Of a stretch of 64,000 bases of DNA, positions 1 through 20,300 are shown piece after piece. The DNA comes from Atopsyche davidsoni (Eukaryota > Arthropoda > Insecta > Trichoptera > Hydrobiosidae): NCBI GenBank assembly GCA_022113835.1, contig JAILWY010000023.1, positions 5,022,001 to 5,086,000 of the forward strand, given 5' to 3'. Position 1 is the stretch's first letter. Each line of letters begins with the position of its first letter. Under the pieces are notes generated by a model, which was given only the letters and a program-made list of their open reading frames with translations, had not been told where the DNA came from and did not search any database. A program made the translations under genes and the position numbers.

Positions 1-1471
1 CCTATATCGTAACGTGTATTTTTTTCAATCACCTCCATAATACGTGCACGTCCGTAAGAAACCTGTTGGTACTCATAAATTTTGAGGTTCAGAGTCACTA
101 AATAAATCATAGAGGCGTAGCGGGACCCCTGGGGCTCGCCAGTAATGAGCCTCTTGGTCCTAGGGGCACGAAACGGGAAGAACTGAATATTGTATTGAAA
201 TTGTGATATTGGGTATATATCTTTTATTATTTTTGCGACATTCACTGAATGCGATTTCCAGCAATATTCTATCACAGCGTAACATGAACACAAACAAAAA
301 TGCGTACCATGTTACGCATTTTTCTTAAGAAATCATTTGAAAAATACGCAACACAATTTTTACTTGCTGACCACTTACAAAAATTCTGTAAAAATGTTAA
401 AGCTTCATAAAATGTTTAACGAAAGAAAAAATATATTTTATTTATATATATATTTTTTTTTATCGACGAATAAAAAGGAGGATCGTGGGGATAATTCGAT
501 CCATATTTATTTTACGATTGTTTGATTGTTTCCAAATTAAAACCCCCTGGTTATTCCCTGTGATCAGATATAATATCAAAATAAGTGCTTGCGGTGGATA
601 AAAATGTGTAAAACCTTTGTATTAGATTTTTCATATCTAACGTCAGCTTTGATGTCTTGTACCGTCACAAGCAAGAATTTCAATTAAATTATATATTTTT
701 TTGGCAAAGACTCCACTTTCACCAATTTACTTTTGTAAGGTGTCAATATTGCCTGTTTTGACTATTTTCTGCGGTATCTGTTTGTATCATTTATTATTCA
801 CTGTTTCGCCGTGTCTTACATCACGAGTACTTTTATTTTCAATTTACAAGGAATACATTAGTGACGATCCATGCCTCTTGATATTTGTCACATAACCTAA
901 CACCACAATATCACTCTCTCTCACGTTTCTATCTTCAAAAGTAAACATGAAGACATATTGCTTTATTTTGCTCACAAATTTTAGGGTTTCACTTTTCTCT
1001 TAAAAATATAAATTTTTACGATGCTGAAATTTAATTCAGATATTCAACGAAACAATAATGAATTGTTTTTTATGAGATGGTTTTTTTTATGGTTTAAGGA
1101 TAGTGTAATCAGTTTTCAATAATAATCAATAAAAATGATTTTTTTAGGTAAAATTGAAAGGATCTTCAAAAATTGGCCCTTAAGAGTTTGTAATAATAAT
1201 ATTTATTTTATTGTAGAACGCGGATCGACTGCATATTTTTTAATTGTGATTATTTGATTTTTAAAAAGCTGAAATTTTTATTAAATATATAAACTACATA
1301 AAAACTAGTTTATTTTGTTTATGGTATTCACTAACTCTTTGTTGTAGCATTTACACTTCTAGATTTGTAGAAAAATTGAGATAATAAAATAAATATACTA
1401 ATATGAGACTTCATCGTGTTTTCATTAGTATAGTTTATTAACAGTTAAATTAAAATATATATATATGTTAA
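1..1471. other. AT-rich non-coding DNA, no gene seen
   Basis: No reading frame here has a recognisable domain, and composition is low-complexity A/T with short T- and A-runs. A small GC-richer patch (about 120-180) carries no open frame of note. It is most likely intron or intergenic sequence upstream of the receptor exon at 15.5 kb. Confidence 0.6.
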
Positions 1472-1712
1472 TTATTGATATTTTAAATAATAAGTAAAGT
1501 ACTTGAGTGATTTTCCACAAATAGATTTTTATTGGCGACCGGTTTCGCCAACCTTTCACGTTGGCATTATCAAACAGATAATAATGCCAACGTGAAAGGC
1601 TGGCAAAACCGGTCACCAATAAAAATTTATATGTGGAAAAATTTCTCAAGTATTTTTTATTATTATTTAAAATATTAAAATTTCACCAAGTCTGTCAAAA
1701 ATATTGAATTTA
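1472..1712. repeat. Foldback element, repeat family A (inverted arms)
   Basis: Two arms of about 100 bp (about 1472-1570 and 1581-1680) are reverse complements with scattered mismatches, separated by about 10 bp. The arm core contains GACCGGTTTCGCCAACC followed by TTTCACGTTGGCATTAT, and the right arm repeats it inverted. Right of the palindrome, 1681-1712 still matches the family tail (ACCAAG...CTGTCAAAAATATTGAATT) seen near 7.0 kb and 48.48 kb. It has no coding capacity, so it is non-autonomous. Linear, non-palindromic copies lie at 6838-7023 and 48462-48590. The class is unknown; a foldback or MITE-type element is my inference. Confidence 0.75.
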
Positions 1713-4700
1713 ATTATTGATGTCATTCATTAAATTAAAAAAATATTTAAATCAATCCGAAAACATTAAATCAAACAATGAGTTTTATTTATCCCTATCT
1801 CGGTGTAACTACGCCACATCTGCTTCAATATCGCCAAAGGCAGACCAAACTCGATAGCGGAGGTAATAAATTCATAACGCTGAAGTTTAGTAGAAATATA
1901 ATTGTAGCCCATCCGCGGAGATAACCCTCGGCCACCCCCGAAGGATATCGTAAATAACATTCTTCCCGAGAAATCTCAAGCCCTATCTAATTTGTTTCAC
2001 TTGAAACTTTCTGGTGTAAATTAAAAATGCCATTTAATAAAATTGTGAGGCTGTATATACAAAAAACTTTTTGGGATTTATCATCTCGCGGAAACATTAA
2101 AAAAATAATATTTGTAGCTTTTAAATATAATTCAAATTCATAATCATACTTGAACATTTCAGCTTAAGATAACGATAGAGAATTTAAAGTATTTTATAAT
2201 TACATATACGGAACTAGAACGTTTAGCAAGGAGGATCGATTGGTCCAAGAGAAAAGATCTAGCACAAATATATTTAATTAGTATATTAAATAAGTATTGT
2301 TTATAGTTTGAATTGATCTAATTAACACAAATTATAATTTTTTTTGGTCAACACAGTAAGGGCATGTCAAATAAAGTTTGCACTTTATATTAAGAGGTGG
2401 TTAAGTAATAACAAAATAATGAAACTAACACTTCGAAAAAATAATTTTTAAACAATCGGTACATATTACATATATATTAAATATGATTTTAACATCATTT
2501 TTGAAAGATATTTCATGTGTAGCAAAATATTTGTTAATTTTGTGCATTTGCAATATGTTTTCAATATTGTTTAAAACGCGTCTTGTTACCTCTCTTCCTT
2601 TAAGTAACTCATTTACAATATAATTGAATAAATAATGATTTTATTTTTTGGTGATTCAGTCTCAATAATAAGATTAGTAAAATTTATATATATCCATTCT
2701 TTTTTATTGAATTTTCATATTTTTCATAAGCGTCGGCTTTCGTTTGACATATATAACGTAAAAATGTACAATCATATTAAAAAGCTAAAATCTCGATACA
2801 CACGAATGACGCAGCTTATTTCAGAGACCTTTTTTTTATATTATCCGTCTGTTTTCTTCCATTGCGTATTTTATCTCCCTTCAAAGAAAATTATTACCCT
2901 AGCGGTTTATATGGGGCTTGAATAAGCTACTTTTTCATACCGGAACGCGAATAGTTCAGAAAACGTTTTTTTTTTACTTGTAAATAAAGTAAGTAAGTAA
3001 GTAAGTAAATTTTATAAATTACTTTCAAAGGTCTTAGTGTCAACAGGTTTTTGATGTGATCACCATTCGAGAAAATATTTTTCGGTGGTTTATTACTATG
3101 GAAATGATACGCATAACCGGACAGAGGAGAGCGGTCAGTTTCCTGAAATTCGCCATGAATAAATAATGAGAAAAGGAGGCAGAGAGACCAGGCCGCGGGA
3201 AATCTGGTGATCTATGTCACGTCGCGGGTATGACCTAACCTAACCCAATATTTAAAACACGATATTATCACCTCCACGATATTACCCCATCAATTTTTTT
3301 AGAGGCCTTTAATAAAATAATACCTTATACTTTTTAGAAATGTCCCAACATTCAAAATATATTGTATAATATATTTATCTTACCTTGTGATTCCAATCGC
3401 AATTTATATTATACAAATAAAGGTTTTTAGCGTTGAATTATTTAAAAATATATTTTTCTACCAAAAATATCAATTAACTCATTTATTTTATGAATATTTA
3501 CATAAATCAAACTTTGGTTAATTTACATAGCAAATTTACTCTCAATTTATTTTACTGAAATATACGGTGTATTTTTTTTAGCATATATGAAAACAAAATT
3601 CTTTTATTAAAACATATACTTAAATTACACGTGGTTTGTGGTTTACTATCTACAATTCTTATACTATCCATTAATTATTATTTAAATAAATATTTCAAGA
3701 GTTTAAAAACAGGTACTGCTTTTTCGATAACAATGCCCAAGATATATTCTCTAAGCACGAATGAGGCACTTACCATTTACCAGTCCATTAACTGCATGCT
3801 AATTACGAGCAGACTACCCCCAGATGACGTCATAGCCGCATCCCTTATGCTTTCACGACCCTGTAGGCGAACATAGGGAAGACGAACAATATACTGCGTG
3901 CGTCACATACCGCAGCATTGCTGACGTAAGTGGAACGATGGCATTGGAATATTCTCTTGAAAGAGAATTCAACGCATTTGTTTCAAACATTTTTTTTTTT
4001 ACGATAAATACTTTTAAAATATATTTTTTAAACATAAAAATTTAATTTTCAAATAAAAAATATATAAAACACTTAGACATTGTTTTTGTTTAAAAATACG
4101 CATGGAGCGACTTAAAAAGGGTTTGTCATTATTTTTCTATTTAACTAATATAATATCAAAAACAAATTTGATATAACAGAGTTGGATTAGTTAAAAGGTT
4201 GAGAGAATAATTTAATTTTATTTAAAAGTTTTTTTTTCTTTAATACTAATATCAACTCCTTACATTTTAACATCGTATAAAAGGGTTGTTGATTTATGAT
4301 ATAATTCAAATTATAATTGACTTTTGTAACGAAATACGAATTTCAGGAAATAAATTTACATAATTTTAGTAGTCAGTGGAAAAAAAAACATACCCATAGG
4401 TAAGATACTATAAAAACAAATTCAAAAGTATGAGAACATTCATTGTTTATTTTCCATGATTTTCATTATATTTTATTTCGCAAAACCTCATATTTAAATA
4501 AAAAAAAGCAATGAAAAACTGATATATGAAACAGGCGTTTTACCTCATAGGCACTTGGGTAACTCAAAAATACATTTAATATTGATATTCCATGGTATAC
4601 TTGGCGTCATTACTTTTGTTTCAATTTATAATCAAAGGAGGCAACATTTGGTATCAGTCCATAAGCAAAGTTTGCAAACAGAGCCCCTCATTAGTGAGAA

Positions 4701-5084
4701 GTGCCAGTGGCACGTCATAACTCGTCCGACGACTCCACAAGATGGCGGCGCCCACCCAAGCAATATTCACCACGCCGGCAAATACTGATAACCGGGGTCA
4801 ACAGTAAACTATGCATAATGTTTGCGTAAAGCCATTTTACGGTGCTTGTACACCGGGATGAAACTATTTATGAGATATTTACGTAGATATTTCAACTAGT
4901 TGAAAAATAGTACCAAATTATTATTTTTAAAAAAATTATTGAATTGCAGGTCAACTACATTGAAAACAATGATAAAAAGTCTTACCAACAATTTTTTAAA
5001 AATATTTTAAAGATGCTGATTCACATATGTTCAACGTATACTAGCCTCCATAACCTGACTAAAGGTTCTTCAAAAAATGTTTTT
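1713..5084. other. Non-coding DNA with small islands, no gene seen
   Basis: AT-rich sequence without a supportable gene. It includes GC-richer patches near 3170-3240, 3830-3920 and 4680-4800. The patches have stops in most frames and no recognisable protein motif. A short tetranucleotide microsatellite inside is listed separately. Confidence 0.55.
2988..3009. repeat. (AAGT)n microsatellite
   Basis: About five perfect tandem AAGT units are visible, a short simple repeat in non-coding DNA. Confidence 0.9.
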
Positions 5085-5089
5085 CCAAG

Positions 5090-5176
5090 CACAGGTGGTA
5101 TTCAAACCCATAAATCCTACTTACTGCGGCTTGGTCCAGTAATCCTGTTGACCAGTGTAGCTCTGTGACTGAGCGA
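5090..5176 (-). mobile_element. tRNA-derived SINE fragment (head region)
   Basis: Read on the minus strand, the segment begins with an A-box-like stretch (CGCTCAGTCACAGAGCTA at about 5158-5175, reverse-complemented). It then has a B-box-like GGGTTTGAATACC about 50 bp further (5097-5109). This spacing fits the RNA polymerase III internal promoter of tRNA-derived SINEs. The two boxes deviate from consensus and I cannot fold a full cloverleaf, so a functional tRNA gene is unlikely. Its sequence differs from the family B SINE pieces at 15.3, 26.5, 28.8 and 37.3 kb. Confidence 0.45.
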
Positions 5177-6837
5177 AAATATGAATTGGTATATGCAATT
5201 CTACAATCGATGCATTATACAATCCCATTTGTGCTACGGAAAAATATTTTGAGGTTACTTCATTGTCACATTATGTGTGTATTGATTTGGCGAGTATGAG
5301 TTTACATTCAGACATATTAAAATAAATCTTTGGGTAACCATAATTTTAGTTACAGACAGAATCCTGCTTGATAATTATGCCTCAAAGCCTACATACGTGG
5401 CATCTTATAACCAACATCGAACCTTTCAACATTGCCAATTTATTCTTACCTCTTTTGTGTTTCATATAAAATTACCAATTTTGTAGCTCAAAATACAAAA
5501 CAGTCAAGGTCTAAATTTAGACTTTGGTAAACGATTTTTTCTTTGATATTAAAAATGAAGAAAAACTATACTTTTTTTGAATTTAAAAAACAAACATAAA
5601 AATCATTGAACGTTTACTGTAGATGTCAGAAGTATTATTTTTCTTTATGCTTGCAGTGACGCATTCGGTTATATTCGAGAAAAGCTTATATTCATAATAA
5701 TATAATATAAGCAAATATCATGTATCAAATATCATACAAAATACGCTATTCTGAGACGTATTTCAATATTTGACAAAGAAAAGTCGATAATCTTTAAACG
5801 ACATTTCCAGAATGTACTTCGTATAACAGGCATTCAGCGAATGCAAGATATTAAATGTTAGGAGATGTCTATTTTCTTCAAGAAAATAAAATAGAAAACA
5901 ACCTTTTCGCGTTCCTCGCAAGGGACTGAATGTGTGCATCGTTCTGTAAATGGTATTATATATTCTATATAATAATATAATTATAATAAATAATGTATGT
6001 TATTACATGAAAGTACTTTTAATTCCATTATGAGGCACTTGAATATTTTCTTATTAAAATTTTGTATAACGTTTTTTCCCATTTCATACGCGTTAGTACT
6101 TGGTTCATTGTTTACATGTCATTGGTTTTTAATGTTTTGCTATGTTTCTTTGTGTCAAATACCATTACCTGTTTTTTTGGGGTACCATGTCTATTACGAC
6201 GTAATGTGTTTCGCAGCTATTTTGACGCCTTAAACCTATTTTGTTATCTGAATTGAAATACATCATATTTAGCATGTCTTCTAAAAATTAAATTTAAGAT
6301 TTATATTTTCACACAAATCTCATTAGAAAAAATCTCGTGTAAGTAAGCTAATAAACGAAGTCTGAATCTATTTTCTATTCTATAATATATGCAATAAAAA
6401 CTCTTAATGCAATTGAACTCTTTTCTATACATTTAATAAAGTAAAATGTTCTAAATATATAAAAGTCACATTTAATTACATAAATGTAAATAAATATATA
6501 CATATATATCTCAATAAGTTTTCACGTGAATATTTATTGAGTGCTTGGGAAGTAATTTATTGACAGCGCGCTAGTCCGTTGGTATTTGGGGGTAAACTTG
6601 AAAGGCTAAGAGCAATTCTACTGAATATACTCTTAATATCCCATACCAATATAGCCTTTAGCTCAAATATAAAATAGCAATCTAAAAAAACTTTAGTAAA
6701 ATATCTTTACGAACACAAATGTATTTAAAACACACAAGAGCACAAATGATTTATCTAAAGAAAATTTAAAAACAATAATATTATAAGGTTTTGAATAAAA
6801 AATATTTCAATATTTTTGTGATCATGTGAATTGAATT
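5177..6837. other. AT-rich non-coding DNA, no gene seen
   Basis: I see no conserved protein signature, no RNA gene and no clear repeat in this stretch. The short open frames present are AT-biased hydrophobic strings, as expected by chance at this base composition. Confidence 0.6.
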
Positions 6838-7023
6838 TAATATTTTTGAGTTTTTACTCACTCACTCACTCACAGACTCACTCTGTTTGATAATGCCAGC
6901 GTGAAAGTTTGGCGAAACCGGTCACAAATAAAAACGAACATGTGGAAAATCACTCAAGTATTTTACTCAAAAATATTAAAATGGAATTCCACCAAGTACT
7001 CTCTGTCAAAAATATTGAATTGA
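6838..7023. repeat. Repeat family A, linear copy
   Basis: Contains the family A core (GATAATGCCAGCGTGAAAG then GGCGAAACCGGTCAC) and the tail ACCAAGTACTCTCTGTCAAAA ending in ATATTGAATTGAA. An ACTC tandem run sits at about 6857-6890. Short inverted motifs AATATTTTTGAG and CTCAAAAATATT lie near its two sides and may be terminal repeats. Unlike the copy at 1472-1712, the core occurs once rather than as two facing arms. Confidence 0.75.
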
Positions 7024-15183
<8,160 letters not shown>

Positions 15184-15485
15184 AAAGACCTGAATATCTA
15201 TGTTATGGATTAGTCAATCAAGTTGCGTATTTATTACCCATTACGGGCTTATTATATTTACTAATATGATTAGGCACATTAGTTCATATATAGAAGATGA
15301 TTTAAAGAAACTCTCAGAAAAATATCATCGTGATTTGTGTGGGATTTGAACCCACATCCCCTGGCTTACATGGCCGGTGTACGAACCTTTGTACACAAAT
15401 CACGATTATATTTTTCTGAGAGTTTCTTTAAATCATCTTCTATATATGAACTAATGTGCCTAATCATATTAGTAAAGACCTGAAT
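15184..15485. mobile_element. Foldback SINE-like element (family B) with 12-bp target duplication
   Basis: A 12-bp direct repeat AAAGACCTGAAT occurs at 15184-15195 and 15474-15485, flanking an insertion of about 278 bp. Inside are two 84-bp arms (15257-15340 and 15393-15476) that are reverse complements with only an occasional mismatch; the right arm's last 3 bp overlap the duplicated target. The 52-bp loop between them holds a tRNA T-arm/B-box-like stretch (GGGATTTGAACCC, minus strand sense). The inner arm sequence (AAGAAACTCTCAGAAAAATA) is shared with pieces at 26.46, 28.8 and 37.3 kb. The target duplication indicates real insertion. The right end lies 26 bp before the receptor exon's first base, so the element sits where the branch point and polypyrimidine tract must function. 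No coding capacity. Confidence 0.85.
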
Positions 15486-15511
15486 CTCAAGACAATATTT
15501 TTTGCTTTTAG

Positions 15512-15741
15512 ATCGGAGTCTGGAAGTCATGGCAGAAAGAAGGCCTTGATATCAAGGACATTGTCTGGCCTGGAAACTCCCACACCCCACCTCAGGGAGT
15601 CCCCGAAAAGTTTCACCTGAAAATCACTTTCCTGGAAGAGCCACCTTATATTAACCTCGCCCCGCCAGATCCCGTCACCGGCAAGTGCTCCATGGACAGA
15701 GGCGTCCTGTGCCGTGTGGCCAGCGACCACGAGATGGCCGA
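15512..15741 (+). CDS. Nmdar2: Internal exon of NMDA-type ionotropic glutamate receptor, subunit 2-like
   Basis: The exon reads open from its first codon for 76 codons plus two bases. It begins [20 protein letters not shown], then contains [18 protein letters not shown] and ends near [14 protein letters not shown]. This matches the end of the amino-terminal domain linker and the first segment (S1) of the ligand-binding domain in GluN2-type subunits. There a conserved hydrophobic strand leads into 'LEE-P-', followed by a two-cysteine loop. The acceptor is TTTTTTGCTTTTAG ending at 15511 and the donor is GTGAGT beginning at 15742, both canonical. The product is a postsynaptic glutamate-gated cation channel subunit that assembles with subunit 1. 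GC content is much higher than the flanks, with no stop or frameshift. No neighbouring receptor exon was recognised in the window, so the gene is represented only by this piece. Assignment to subunit 2 rather than subunit 1 rests on the linker and cysteine-loop pattern. Confidence 0.85.
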
Positions 15742-17324
15742 GTGAGTACCAATTAATCTAATAAACTACATCACACTTTGATTTCAAGCCAAGCAAGATA
15801 CATCCCCAAGTCTTGGAAAAAATTAATCGAATATCATATCTTGATGTATTTGCGTTACTAAATTTACAACAACATACAACAAAAGTAGATAAATTTTAAA
15901 TTTATACTTACTTTGGTTTATGTTAAATTAATAACTTTAATATTATCCTCCAGATTAATATTTAGATAGATCTAATATTTAGATCAAAAATAGCTGTTAA
16001 AAACTGTTTTTAAGTTATTCTAGGCATAATTCAGTAAGCAAAGTAAAACGATGAGACTTTCAAATTTGACTTTCACCGTGAAATATAAATTAGATGCTGT
16101 GAAAGTTTATTTCTAATGTAAATTTGCCCATGTTAATAAAACGAGCAAAAAATGAGTTCCTCGTGTAGGAAATATCAAATTTACTAAGATATGCATGTTT
16201 TTGAGCTTTAAATGCGTCAACTTGTTGTGATCATGAATCCATTAAAACCTACTCTTCACAAACTGTAATAGATTTTTTTTGTTGTTTAAAAAATTGAGTT
16301 TAGATATTTAAATTATTATGACTTATACTTTCTGATATTCATATAGTTCATAATAACTCATTTTTGAATAGTTCTAAAACCTTTTTCAGTACAGTTGTTA
16401 GGGATGTTTCCATAATCCTTGTTTGCTATGTCTCCGGCCGACTGAGCCGTCGCCGCCATGTTCCGCTTCGGTACGTGAGCCGAGAAAACTTATTCGACAG
16501 CACGAAAATACGACGCGAGAAAAATGAAGGGATTTGCATACGTTTTATGATTCTGCAGGAGGAGTTTTGCTTTATAGAGTTGATAAGAATTTTTCAGAGC
16601 TCGTTTACTTCTTTTAATATTTCAGCGAAATATGTTTTACAAAAAATCTTCATCGCCCCAAACGACCACTGTATTTTTAAATTACGTCAACAATAGTTAA
16701 CATCTTAAGTGTCGATTTAAAATAAACAAATTATGATTGGCTTCATTTTCAGCTTAATACTAAGTAGAGTCAACACCTTATAAATTATTATTTAAAGTAG
16801 TTAAAATTATAAAATCAATGCGATACATCCTAAGCACATTTACAAAAAAAAATTAACTGAGAGGTGTACAATCTCATATTAATTAAAAACGTATATTTTA
16901 AACATTGGAATAAATCGTATCGGTAGATTATTGAACCTTTCAGATTGAGTAATTTTATGTACACATAGATTTAATCAAAATTGAATTGAGTACATAAACA
17001 TTTTCATTAAAAATGCAATTGATGTAATACCGTGTTTGCAAATGAAAAATGAAAAATCTTTAATTTTAATGAATTTAATAACAGTACCTTTTCCATTGCC
17101 GTTAAGCGACATCGCTTTTTAAAAATAGTTTATCATCATCATTCACTTTAGAATTTTTTTTTAATTTTTAAGAGTTTATGCTAGAAGTTTTCCCCCTCCT
17201 GGTTCGTGTCGGCATGTACCAGCGACGTGTTAGAAATTTAAAAAGCACCCCACGACGCTCAAGAAGTTGAGAATTCCTGCTGTAAATGCATATTTCGGGT
17301 CGCGAACAGTGTTATCGTTTCAAA

Positions 17325-17359
17325 GCGAGCCGCGATGGCAAGGAGTTTAAGAACCCCTG
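17325..17359. repeat. hAT-like terminal sequence, partner not found
   Basis: The segment ends in GAGTTTAAGAACCCCTG, the reverse complement of CAGGGGTTCTTAAACTC, which resembles ends of hAT-superfamily transposons. A related ending, GAAGTTGAGAATTCCTG, lies about 80 bp upstream (17263-17279). I could not find an opposite terminus or an 8-bp target duplication, so this may be a truncated remnant. Confidence 0.4.
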
Positions 17360-20300
17360 AATAGTTCGTGCTACTATCTTCAATGTAAATTTTGTATTTC
17401 TGGTCGTTAAAACTACTGTTTAAAAGTTAGTTTTATGTAGCAAATTAATACAATTTTAAAATGTATTGAGTTACTGAACTGGGTTAAATGAAAAAATCAA
17501 AATGTAAAAAACTTCGAAAAATTTATTTGAGAGTAAGGTTAGATTTAAATAAATTATTACAATAAATATTTTAAAATGTTATTATTAATGTCCTTAACAA
17601 CTATTACAAACACATTGTTTATCTCCACGCCAATGGAAAAGTTTATTGACCGGAATCTTCCCTCTTGGCCGTAGAGAACCCTTTTAATTTTCTGGATAAT
17701 TACTGCCTCATTCCATTTGAGGTGAGGGTTTGCGGCTTTATAAATAGGCTTAAATTTTATCAGTCTCTGAAAAGAAAAGAAAAATTTATGCCTGTTTTCA
17801 CAGCAAATCTCGGAAATCAGCATACATTTAAAGCAATGTTATCAAAGTAAAATCTATTTATGAGTAGATATTTTTTTATATTATAACTATTCAATATCAT
17901 ACTACTTTTATCATAATTTTTCATTTATATTACTATGTATATTCAAAAATATCAAATATAATAAAAATTTTGGTATACGTTGTATGTATAACATTTTGAC
18001 ATTATAATTGCTTTAAATGTCAACACTCCTCTCAAAGTGTTTTTTTGGCTCAGCACCACTAGGGGCAAATAAATCATTTAGATTCTTTTGTGTATAGTGC
18101 TTTAAAATATGTTATAGTTTCCTAGAAAATGGTTTAATAATTTCGGGCTAAAGGGTTAAAAACTAAACGAATTAAATAACATTTCAAATTAGTAATGTTT
18201 TCAGCTCTCAATCAAGCGTTCTGAATCACAATATTTGCAAATTATTATTCAAATCCTTTTTCGCTTTCGAAACCTTTTATCCTATATTAACATGTTTAAT
18301 GCTTTCAAACGGAAAACATCACAAGCACATTTGTTTATATTAAAGGCATAACACACATTTATGGCCTGTAATGCTTTTGTTTACTAAGATAACATCCTTT
18401 CACTTCTAGTATACTCACGGATAACTCAACATTTCTTTTGCCATTAAATTATTCAGTACCAACATTCAAATAAACTGTTATGTATTATATTCCTCCTATA
18501 ATGCTTATTTTACTAAGAAATAACATATCATTAAACTGCCCAAAAAACTAACCACTTAAATCAAGGTAATTCACACATATATTTTTTTAGTTTATCCTTG
18601 TAGTTTAAAACGTAGATCATTGGCAAATCTCACTCAACAACTTTAGTAGCAATTTTATTTTTATTCTTGTGCGTTTCAGTATGAATTAATTGAATTCACA
18701 TTGATCATTTAGGCCTTAATCATCCTTTCTGTTTTTGCTAAAAAAAAAAGATCAAATATACCCAATAAAAATAAACATTTAATCATTTTTTAGTTTAGAG
18801 GTATTTAATTTAATTCAGGGTCATGTTATAAAATACAAGTATTTTTGTGCAAGTAGGTTAAATGCTTCATACATTTTTTAACACAAACATTTAAAAAAAA
18901 AATCTTGACAAGCATTTTTATTTTCACATAGCTAAAAAATAAAGACAATTTATTTTGGAATGAACTGATTGTCATTTTAATGACTTAATGGTATAAATAT
19001 TGCAAATTATATCTTCCCTAATAGTGACGTGGACAAATGAACAACCCTTATAGGCTATAAACTTAGGTTAAAATAATTATGGTCATAAATATATTTTTAC
19101 TCTAAATATAAAAAAGTCTCTTTTTTATTTAAATTCGATTGGAAAACGGATATGATGACCAAACATCAAATAAAAAAGTATAATAGTTTAAATTACTTTT
19201 GTATTGCATCAAAAATAAATATTACTTAGCATAAAATTAATACCTTCATATTAAAAAAAATATGTTTTTAACACATTCATACCCATCATTGTATACTATA
19301 TGTAATAAAATTAATTGCATTAACGTAATATTTAAGTTATGTAATTGTTTCAAGACAAGATTTCTTCGTTATTCCAACAGAAATTCGCGAAAACTTTTTT
19401 GATTTATTTTGTTAGACATTCAGGGTACTCCTTAACTTTGAAACATTGCCACTCAGTAGAGAATCATATATGCGGCAATATAAATATTTAAAGCTGGATT
19501 CATTTCATAATAATAAAGCTTTAAAGATTTGTCTACAACTGAATGTACTTTGAAAAAATTCAAGGAGATAATTCTGTACATCGTGACATCCGAAATAAAA
19601 TGAATATGCGTTTAAGGTTCGCTCCTGCCTGCTATATAATCAGCTAGGTGATATCAGCATCAATAATTTTATGCTGACTTCACTTAAAAAGCGATAAGTT
19701 CATAAAAATATTATATATGGTTTGTTTGAATCCTATACAATCCTCTCATCCGGACACGGATTACTTGGACGGCTGGGCGAGAACCGGCCCCAACCGAGAG
19801 GCTCTAATTACTCTGGGATTGTCCGACCCCAGCGGACCTCTGGTTAACCTTGGCGTCCGTTTATTGACACAAGTTTTTGGATGAAATTTAAATTGGATTT
19901 AGTTTCTACGTGTTTCGTTACATAACATATATGCCGTAGCGTGTGTGGTTTTGATTCGTATTGGTAATTGTAGGCAGTTTAAATATTTATTGAGAAATAT
20001 ATAGCTTTAACCAAATAACTTGTTTTGGTGACTGTGATCATTTTCATAAGATTTTATTGATGAATTTTTATATAAAATTTTTGATGTGATGTTATAAAAA
20101 CAATAGATGAAAGAGAATTTATAAATTTTATAATAATTAAATACAAAAATATTAGAACCTTCAAGTTAAAATAACTGATAAAACTGACTAAAATAAAAAG
20201 CTATAGTTTCAAAAATATAACTATTGATGTGAAGATACTGATATTACAAAAATTAAAACGTTATTTTAAATTACAGCTACCCACATTTTCTAAATAAATA

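Noticed and set aside
3232..3247. CCTAACCTAACCC resembling the insect telomere repeat
   Set aside because: Only about two units in otherwise ordinary sequence; too short to be more than chance.
15341..15392. Possible tRNA gene (B-box-like GGGATTTGAACCC)
   Set aside because: No complete cloverleaf and no acceptor stem; it is the loop of a foldback SINE-like element with related copies elsewhere in the window.
15527..15730. 67-codon minus-strand frame across the receptor exon
   Set aside because: The plus strand has canonical splice sites and the receptor signature; the minus frame is a by-product.
16364..16696. 110-codon open frame downstream of the receptor exon
   Set aside because: No recognisable domain, not a receptor continuation, and base composition mostly like the surrounding intron.
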